Made by a program: the position numbers and the translations under genes. A model generated the notes under the pieces. The model was not told where the DNA came from, made no database searches, and worked only from the letters and a program-made list of their open reading frames with translations. From Parietaria judaica (Eukaryota > Streptophyta > Magnoliopsida > Rosales > Urticaceae), in NCBI GenBank assembly GCA_954871525.1, contig CATOZS010000011.1, positions 372,001 to 436,000 of the forward strand: a stretch of 64,000 nucleotides of DNA, written 5' to 3'. The stretch's first letter is position 1. Each line of letters starts with the position of its first letter. Positions 56,750 to 64,000 of the stretch are shown here, piece by piece.

Positions 56750-57600
56750 AAAAACCGGCTAAAGGTGCCGAGCAAGCCCGATCCGGCGAGAGCGCCGAGA
56801 AAATTACAAAATATATATATATATATATACGGCTAAGGGTGCCGAGCAAACCCGGTCCGGCAAAACATGTCGAGATCCTATTTACGGCTAAGGGTGCCGA
56901 GCAAACCCGGTCCGGCAAAACATGTCGAGATCCTATTTACGGCTAAGGGTGCCGAGCAAACCCGGTCCGGCAATACAGGCCGAGATCCTATTTACGGCTA
57001 AGGGCGCCGAGCAAGCCCGGGTTACCGAGACTGCCGAGGAAATATACAAGGCGAGAGTGCCTATGGGATCCTGGGAACTAGTCGGTTCGTACCCGACGAA
57101 ACCTAGCGATACCCGCAAGAGACGACTAAGGCGAGAGTGCCTATGGGGTCCTGGAAATTAGTCGGCTCGTACCCGATTAAACCTAGTGATACCCGCAGAA
57201 GACAACTGCGGCGAGAGTGCCAAGAAAATATATACGGCTAAGGGTGCCGAGCAAACCCGGTCCGGCAATACAGGCCGAGATCCTATTTACGGCTAAGGGT
57301 GCCGAGCAAACCCGGTCCGGCAAAACATGTCGAGATCCTATATACGGCTAAGGGTGCCGAGCAAACCCGGTCCGGCAAAACAGGCCGAGATCCTATATAC
57401 GGCGAGAGTGCCGAGCAAAAACTAAAAGAGGCGAGAGTGCCCACGGCGAGAGTGCCGAGCAAAAACTAAAAGAGGCGATAGTGCCCACGGCGAGAGTGCC
57501 GAGCAAAAATTAAAAGAGGCGAGAGTGCCCACGGCGAGAGTGCCGAGCAAAAATTAAAAGAGGCGGAAGTGCCCACGGCGAAAGTACCGAGCAAAGAAAA
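56750..57600 (+). repeat. 55-bp tandem array (CGGCTAAGGGTGCCGAGC)
   Basis: The unit CGGCTAAGGGTGCCGAGCAA...CCGGCAA...CGAGATCCTAT has a period of 55 bp (TTTACGGC at 56881 and 56936). The right part degenerates to AGGCGAGAGTGCCCACGG units. It is homologous to 19250-20215. It lies between the 3' ends of the two convergent genes. Confidence 0.92.
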
Positions 57601-57770
57601 ATCACATTCACGACTGAGGGCACCAAGCAAACCCTCACAGAGATTCGAAGATCGCAAGAAAACTCATATAAAAGAAAATCATCGTCATCACATGTCCATT
57701 GGATTCAAAAAAGACAAAACACTGTATCATTATTTACAACTCATAGTTACACCCCGAGTACATATGCATA

Positions 57771-60700
57771 CTATAACTCTCGCAGGGACCGATTCCCCCG
57801 CCCAACGCCATCATCAGAGGAATCTTGACCCAGGACCGCATCGGCACATTCTTCAATAAGGATGTCGCAGCATCGACGAATGATGTCGTCCGCAATTAGG
57901 CAAGCAGGATCGTCAGCAGGAAGTCCTTGAAGCTTACCCGAAGAAACTCTTGCTAAATCCGCATCAGCCTTACTATCGGCCTGCAAAGAAGGAACCGAAA
58001 GTAAAGGATCGACCCCAGAAAGAAGAGGTAAGAACTACAAATTATTTATGCTGATCCATCTCGTACCGTACTCGACGAGGAGGGAAGAACGTCGAAACCC
58101 GGCGAGCGCACCCTAGCAACGCCTTGGGGAAGACAGGGAGAAAGCGGAGGAGAGTTTGGATCACCGGAGATTTTCATCTCCAGCTTGGCCAAATCAGCCA
58201 GGTACTCCTGTTCCAACTTGCGCCACCTTGGCAGTTTGGCTAGAAGCTCACCAACAGTCGAGCGGGAAGGTAATCCTTCGACGAGTTTGATATTCGAGAG
58301 CACGCCGCCCAGCAGGCGCTGAGTACGAGCAATCCCCTCAAGCACACCAAACCTCTCGGAGGCACGCTTCAGCTTGTCAACCACTTGGTGGTAGAGGCGT
58401 AGGCGGGAGAATTCTTCCTCTATAGCCCAACTCCTGGCTGCGTCGCGATCCTTGACGAGCTTCCTCAGCATGGCCTTGATATGGAAGGAGATTTGCTCCT
58501 CCCGGCGAGGCGACAGGTTTATGGCATCGGCAATACGGTTGAAATACTCGTTCTTTTGCCGGAGTTGTGCCGAAAGAGTGTCCTCGCACCGTCGATAACG
58601 CTGCCGCTCCTCGAGAAGGGATTCTTCGGCAATAGCGAGGAGGCGTCTATATTCATCGCGCTCGGCCTTACTTTCTGCGATCTTAGCCTCTACAGCCTCG
58701 GGGGGAATGCCTTCATTCCCTGATAAAGCCCTCACCGGCGCAAGGGCAGGTGCGAACTCCCCAGCCCCCTCATGACCTCCTCCGTAGCGGGGGGAAGAAG
58801 TGTCAGGGTAAAGTACAACGACGCCACCTCTGGCCTGAGGAGAAAAAGAGAGAATGGGAATACGGAAGGAACAATAAAGAAGCCCAATAAGAAAAGGGAT
58901 AAGGAAAGGGCAAGCATACAAGGGCGATAGCAGAAAAAGGTTTGACGATGAAAGGAAAAGGTAACCCAAGAAAGATTTCTTTAATTCATACGGTAATTAT
59001 GCTTGGATTACAGTGAAATACAGCACAAGCCACGAAATGTGGAATTCACAAAAGCGGGAAATGGAAAAGGAAACTCCAAGGAAACATCCTATACCGTGGG
59101 CTCTGGGAGCGCTGGGGTCCCGGTGCTCGGGCCGGATCCATCGCGCGATGCCGATCCAAGGGCTACCACTTCCGAGGCAAGGCTTTCAAGTCTCCGACAG
59201 TCCAAGGTTGGCGGATTGCAAGGAGAAAGCGGCGGAGATTTGGGATCCCGGGCGGACTTCTGGTCCAGCTCTTTGACCACGGCCCGGTGCTTATCGCGGC
59301 TTTCGCGCCACGAGGATAAGCGTGTATCGAGGCCCCCAGCTTGTGCCACCGAGGGGTTCTTCTCAACCAAGGCGATATTGGCCTGGTACGCAGCGGCCAA
59401 GCGATGGGCGTTGATTGATTGATCAAGAAAACCATACTTCGCCGACAGACGCTCCAACTTGGCTTGAGCCTCCTCGAACAAGCGCTCTCGGCCACGACGC
59501 TCCTCAACTGCCTCGGCTCGCGCAGCCTCAAGGTCATCAGCGAGCTTCTTCAACGCGGCATTGACCCTGGACACCAGCTGGTCTTCCCGTTCGGGCGATA
59601 CGCCAACGGCCTCGCCTATCTGAGCAAGGCATTCCGCTTGAAGCCGGAGTTTGTCGGAGAGGCTCGCCTCCATAACAGCCCAAGAGTTTTGCTGTTCCGC
59701 GAGTTTGGCTTCAGCGGCCCGGCGCAGCGAAACTTCCGATTCCAAGATGGACTTGGCCTCATTGAGCTCGGTCTCGGCGGCCCGGCGCAATGAGCTTTCC
59801 GACTCCAAGGCAGATCTAGCTTCGTTGAGCTCAGCCTCAGCGGCCCGGCGCAATGAGCTTTCCGACTCCAAGGTAGATTTGGCTTCGTCGAGCTCCGAGG
59901 AAAGCTTCTCGATCTGCCCCTGGAACTTCTGCCCGTCGTGGGTGGAAGCCTCAAACGGTTCCCGGACTAACGAGAGTTCTGCCGACAACTCATTGCTCTC
60001 TCTCTCAACCCTAGCGGTGGATAGCCACACGGATGCGATAACGTCCGACAATAGAGCTACCCCCTGGGCAACGCGGTCGACCAATGCTAAGTTCCCCATG
60101 GGATCGCTGGAAGGCTCGGCGAGTTCGTGAGAAGCTTCGGCCGCGGGAAGTGCTCTCGGAGGCGGCAAGGCTGGGAAGCTGGATTGGGCCCGCGGCGACC
60201 CGGTAGGAACCTCCTCGGGGATTCCCTCGAGGTCAAGGGATGGCTCGGAAGGCTGCGTCAAGCCATCCGCTAATTGGGGCAACGCGCCGGGAGGAGCGAC
60301 AAGAGGTACTTGCGAGCTGGAGACGCCGGTAAGACCGGGGGAAGGCCAGACCATTGAGCCCTCGAGGGCCTCGACGCCGGGAACGTCGGGAAGAAGCTTC
60401 GGATTAGCGGGATTCACATCGGGGTGCGCCCTTAAGTGTTCTTCCGTGGGCCCGGGGAGGATCTGTTCTGGAGCGTCTTCCTCGCCAACGGGCCCCGTAT
60501 CTCCGTCGTTGGGAGCATTGGTCCCTTTGACCAAAGGTTGAGTCGGAGGCGTTAAGGCCACAACCGAGTCTCGCATCGCTTCACCGGGGATTCCCCGAGG
60601 CGGTGACAGGGAAGACCGGATCGCGGCCCCCGAAGCAGAAAGAGGAATGGGGTCTTCAGCCCCCGACGGAGGCGGAGGAGGAGCATCCGGCGCGACGACC

Positions 60701-62013
60701 AGGTGCTCGATGTCTTCCATCTCCAGTCTCTCCCGCGAGATATCGGCGGGGTGTACGCACACGTCCGCCGCCGGTCTTGTCCTCCCCGTTGCGCCCTCGA
60801 CAGGCGCGGTGCCCGAAGTCCCTTCCGCAGCTCCTTGATATGGGTCAGCCGCCTCGAGTTCAGGAGTCGGGTCGGGAACTCTCGCCTTCTTCGCCAGAGA
60901 AGCATCACGCGCTTCCTCGGTGGGGCGCTTGCCCAGGGAGTTTTCTTCCCGAGGAGATCTCCTCGAGGAGCGGGAAGTATCTTGCGAGGAGCGCGCCGCG
61001 GACTCCGTCCTCGCCCTTGTTCGTCGCTCGTCACCAGTATCCTCGACGGGGCGTTTGCTCGAGAAACCGCCCTCTCGGGGGGTGAGCCCCATGAAGCGAG
61101 GAGCGTCAGATCCTGCCCGGGACCTCGACTATCTGTGCGCCTCCCGATCCCGACCAACGGGAGCGCTATCCCTAGTAGCCACGAATTTATCCTCGGCGTT
61201 CTTCTTCAGCCTTGGAGCGGGTTTCTTCCGCTCCACGGGAGACCCTTCCGGGGCCGGTTCGCGAAGGAAACCTTTCGGGAGAAGAGTGTTAGGAGGCGCC
61301 CCGTGTATTCCAGCCAATTGATAAACCCCAGATTTCTCAAGCCGCTGGCCCCCGAAGGCTTTACTCCAATCACGCCTGGGATTGGCAAGGAGAGCAGCGT
61401 GGATGCTCTTGAACCGCGCCTCGGCCTCCTCATTCTCCTCAAGCTTGAATCGAGGGAGGTCCGCTCCCTCGAGCACCAAATCCGTCGGTAGGAAAGCATG
61501 GTGGGGACCGAAGTTGGAATTATCCACACGAACAAAAAAATATTTATTCTCCCAACCGGATTCTTTCGAGGGCGTGTTCAGGAGGATGTGCGGTCGGATG
61601 CGATGAGAGATGGCAAAACGACCCAGATTCTTTGGATTACGGGAGACTTTGAAGAGACGCATCAGGTCCTCGAGCGTGAGCTCCACTTTCTGTTCACATG
61701 CAATGGCCAGTGTACAAAGGAGGAGGCGAAGAGTGTTGGGGCTCACCTGAGCAATCGGAACCCCGAAGGCGTAGAGAAACGCCACGACCAGGAGCGGCGT
61801 CGGGAAGCGAAGGCCGACAATGAGGAAGAACGATTCATAGACGCAAACGAAGTCGCTCTGAGGTTCATCGGCGAACTCGCCCTCGAGAGGGAGACGGGCA
61901 AAGCAGGTCCCTGAGTCAGTGTGGTTATCGACGATATACTTCAAGCCCTCTTCCGTCATGACGGAAGGGGGACTCCGAGTCTTAAAGACTGGGCCGGAGC
62001 GGGATGGACCCAT
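57771..62013 (-). CDS. Antisense three-exon gene, PF04195-like ('putative gypsy type transposon') protein; one internal TAG
   Basis: Exons 62013-59095, 58834-58067 and 57980-57771, with introns 58835-59094 and 57981-58066. Both introns are phase 0 with ACG|GTA donors and CAG|GCC acceptors behind pyrimidine tracts. The product is about 1298 codons, with a single in-frame TAG at 61129-61131 (codon 295). Residues 55-165 match the PF04195-type domain (YESFFLIVGLRFPTPLLVVA, then QVSPNTLRLL, KYFFVRVD). A long Pro/Ser/Ala-rich disordered middle follows. Then come three 21-residue coiled-coil repeats (ELNEAKSILESEVSLRRAAE), a helical module ending DPKSPPLSPC, its duplicate in exon 2, and an acidic tail. 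The start was chosen at the first ATG after the TATA box at 62144-62151; an upstream ATG at 62289 is in frame. Such antisense frames are known in Tat-clade elements; function is unknown. Confidence 0.75.
59700..59900 (-). repeat. 63-bp in-frame repeats coding coiled-coil units
   Basis: Three copies of a 63-bp unit (plus strand TTGAGCTC.GCCTCGGCGGCC type) encode 21-residue helical repeats inside exon 1 of the antisense gene. Confidence 0.8.
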
Positions 62014-62143
62014 CGAGGCGTCTGAGGGAGAAGGAGGAAGAATTTCGGAGACTAGGAGATGAGGATAAACAACAGCAAAAAGAAACCTGGAGAGAATTCT
62101 TGAAAAAATACGAAAATGCCTGGAAAAATGGTTATGAATTTCG

Positions 62144-62151
62144 AATTTATA
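62144..62151 (-). promoter_or_regulatory. TATA box of the antisense gene
   Basis: TATAAATT on the minus strand, about 131 bp upstream of the chosen ATG (62013). Position and motif fit an internal antisense promoter independent of the LTRs. Confidence 0.6.
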
Positions 62152-62289
62152 GAAAGGGAAGAATGATAAGTAGACACGTCTGTAATCTGACGGCCCAAAA
62201 TCGAAGCTTGCTAACTCATCAACGTTCGTTTCAAAGGCCCGTTGTAAATCTCTACAGGCCCTCAAATGCGAAAAAGGATGGGCATTCAA

Positions 62290-62583
62290 TGCTGAAGGGA
62301 TGTGCGTAAGATTCGAGGCTGACAGATTTTTGGGAAAGCAAAATCAAGGTGGGTCCCGGACCCGAGCAACGCTGAGAAATCTTCGTCGCTGAGAGTTTCG
62401 TTGGGACTTAGGGAAGCAAAGGAAGCCTAGCGAGGAAAGGGAGCGGCTTCATAATATGACCACGCGAGGAGCCGAAGAAGAAATCACCGACCATGAGCCA
62501 ATCAACGCCGGCTAGGGCCAACCCCCAAGGCAGTTATACTTTATTTTACCAAGTGTACACACTTGATAAAATGGGGGACTAAC
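62290..62583 (+). other. A2 3' interior with hairpin and polypurine tract
   Basis: 62543-62572 is a 30-bp near-palindrome (arms ACCAAGTGT / ACACTTGAT). AAAATGGGGGACTAAC (62568-62583) abuts the 3' LTR. Both match 18388-18428 in inverted orientation. Confidence 0.8.
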
Positions 62584-63381
62584 TGTTAAGGTCGGATTTG
62601 GTCAAATCCATCCTCAACACAACTCGTGTCGTTTTGTCCATAAACGACATGAGGGAGGCGAGGAAGTTCACCAGCGAAGAGGGAGTTATCTCCGAGGAAG
62701 GACATCCCCGAGGAGGAACACCCCCGAGGAGGTTCATCAGCGAGGGGACGCAGCCACGCGAGCAAGCGGGTCGCGATGAAGCGTCCCATCACGATTCGAC
62801 GAGGAATTTCGTCATGATGATTATGTAGAGCCCGATGACAGCCGAAGAGACGTGCATTTAATGAAACAGACCTACTCACTCGATGAGAGCGTCAGCGACG
62901 AAGGCCTGCAGAGCCGAATGACGGCTGACGAGATGCGCATTTAATGCGGCGCACCTACCCATTACGGCAGCATGCTCGGAGGTGACATAAAGTAAGGATA
63001 AACCCTGCTGCCCTCAAATCACGTCAGAAAATGATGATTAAAGAGGAAAAAGGCGGGAAAGATAGAGGAGGAAGGCATTGTAAACTCTATAAAAGGCAAG
63101 ATAAGCCTCATTTGTAAGGGTTGTTGGTTGTTCGAACAAAAGAGAGGGAAAAAAGACTCGACAAAGGAAAGAAAAAAGAGATCTGGCAATAGAAAAGGTC
63201 GAAGAAAAAGATATATCTGAGGTTCATGATCCTTCATCTGTCCAGCTATTTAACGGAAGAAAACCGAGCTCATTTAGGAAATTATAATAAAACAGAGATA
63301 TTCATCATTTGTTGTCATTTTATTTATTATTTGATGATTGTCTTTGTGACTGGAAAAGGGTGGTGAAAAACCCCCTCTACA
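62584..63381 (+). repeat. 3' LTR of A2
   Basis: 798 bp, the same length as the 5' LTR, with about seven substitutions. It is followed by the target duplication attta. Confidence 0.95.
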
Positions 63382-63386
63382 ATTTA

Positions 63387-64000
63387 TATGTAGAACATAT
63401 AAAGAAAGATCTTTAAAAAAAAACAAATAAAAGAGAGTAGTGAATACGTGTAGTAATTCATTGTGAAAGACAAAAGTAAAAGAAAATTCAATCCACACCA
63501 ACCAATAAATTCAATCAGAAAATTCAATTGTTCCACAATCAATGAAAACAAAAAATTCAATCCCTGCTACTCAGCTTATAATTAGATAAAACTGTTAATA
63601 GTTATTAAAAAAATAACTTTCCAAATAAAAGTAAAAAATTCAAAGCAATGGAGATGAAATCACTGAGAATCTGAGTCTCGAAGAAAGGTTCTAGAGGCGA
63701 TGGTCGATTCGACGTCGAAGAAGGCGAAAGATGAAGCCGAGAGTCGCGTTGCAATGCGAGAGTCGGGTTCGACGCCACAGAAGGTTCGTGATGACCGACG
63801 ATAATCTAGAGTGAGAGAGAAATGGTTGTGAGTACAGAGGAGTGGGTGTGAGTGAAATTTGAAGAAAAGCGAGTTACAGAGAAAATCAATAAACAAAAAA
63901 AAAACAGAATAATATTTTGACATTTTGTCGATTCAAACAGTGGTAAGAGACATATTCTTTGAACATAAAAACTTTTTTGGTCTCTGATTTTAGTAACACA
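63387..64000. other. AT-rich flank, no gene recognised
   Basis: Low-complexity AT-rich DNA. A GC-richer patch at 63660-63800 has short frames only. Confidence 0.5.

Larger units (their letters stand above)
54240..63381 (+). mobile_element. A2: young LTR element with F-box cargo and an antisense gene
   Basis: 9142 bp, flanked by attta (54235-54239 and 63382-63386). The two 798-bp LTRs differ at about seven positions, so the insertion is recent. LTR ends, primer site, hairpin and polypurine tract match family A. There is no gag-pol; it carries a plus-strand F-box gene, a 55-bp tandem array and a minus-strand multi-exon gene. It is therefore a LARD-like non-autonomous element, most likely Tat-clade, whose members are known to carry extra (often antisense) reading frames. 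Confidence 0.93.

Overview
This window is repeat-dense, gene-poor nuclear DNA of a flowering plant, probably a eudicot. The evidence is the plant LTR-retrotransposon lineages (a chromodomain Ty3/gypsy, Tat-like non-autonomous elements, a Ty1/copia), plant-style tRNA primer-binding sites, a plant hAT transposase, a plant LINE, a Helitron 3' end and a SKIP14-like F-box sequence. There are no rRNA, tRNA or CRISPR signals, and no ordinary intact host gene was recognised.

Layout. 1-3346: satellite with a 351-bp monomer. 3463-11389: a decayed Ty3/gypsy chromovirus with both LTRs. 11659-13362: a solo LTR of 'family A' with a perfect 5-bp target duplication. 14341-14731: a tiny two-exon gene-like fragment. 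15140-15945: a LINE 3' fragment, fused to an internally deleted hAT transposase gene (minus strand, 15946-16814). That gene is cut after its first few codons by a complete family-A element (16815-22360); its start codon lies beyond it at 22370-22372. 23396-35536: a complete minus-strand 'family B' element without gag-pol, carrying a nested Ty1/copia (24619-32335). 37288-40103: the 5' end of a Tat/Athila-like element (LTR, primer site, broken gag). 40104-47177: a 5'-truncated plus-strand family-B element with a 4.3-kb tandem array and its 3' LTR. 47178-53363: AT-rich DNA ending in a Helitron 3' terminus. 54240-63381: a young 9.1-kb family-A relative ('A2') with near-identical LTRs.

The most interesting content is cargo. 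(1) The copia element has lost gag, protease and integrase. In their place is a three-exon gene (29235-30039) with consistent splice phases, encoding two successive C-x2-C-x11-C-x2-C/H zinc-type modules; exon 2 and its flanking introns look like an exon-intron duplication. (2) A2 has no gag-pol. It carries a sense F-box/LRR gene resembling SKIP14 and, on the opposite strand, a three-exon gene of about 1.3 kb of codons with a 'putative gypsy-type transposon' (PF04195-like) domain, its own TATA box and a single internal TAG. The two genes converge on a 55-bp tandem array that is also present in the family-A element at 16815-22360.

A second theme is tandem and palindromic arrays inside LTR elements. 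These are GC-rich LTR arrays open in all six frames, 35-bp palindrome arrays whose copy number differs between LTRs of one element, a run of 19 TTGACY (W-box) motifs, a 54-bp repeat with in-frame length changes, and a 45-bp array organised in 1127-bp higher-order units. All readings were made by eye. Coordinates of LTRs, target duplications and splice sites were counted from the sequence; family assignments rest on recognised motifs without database searches.
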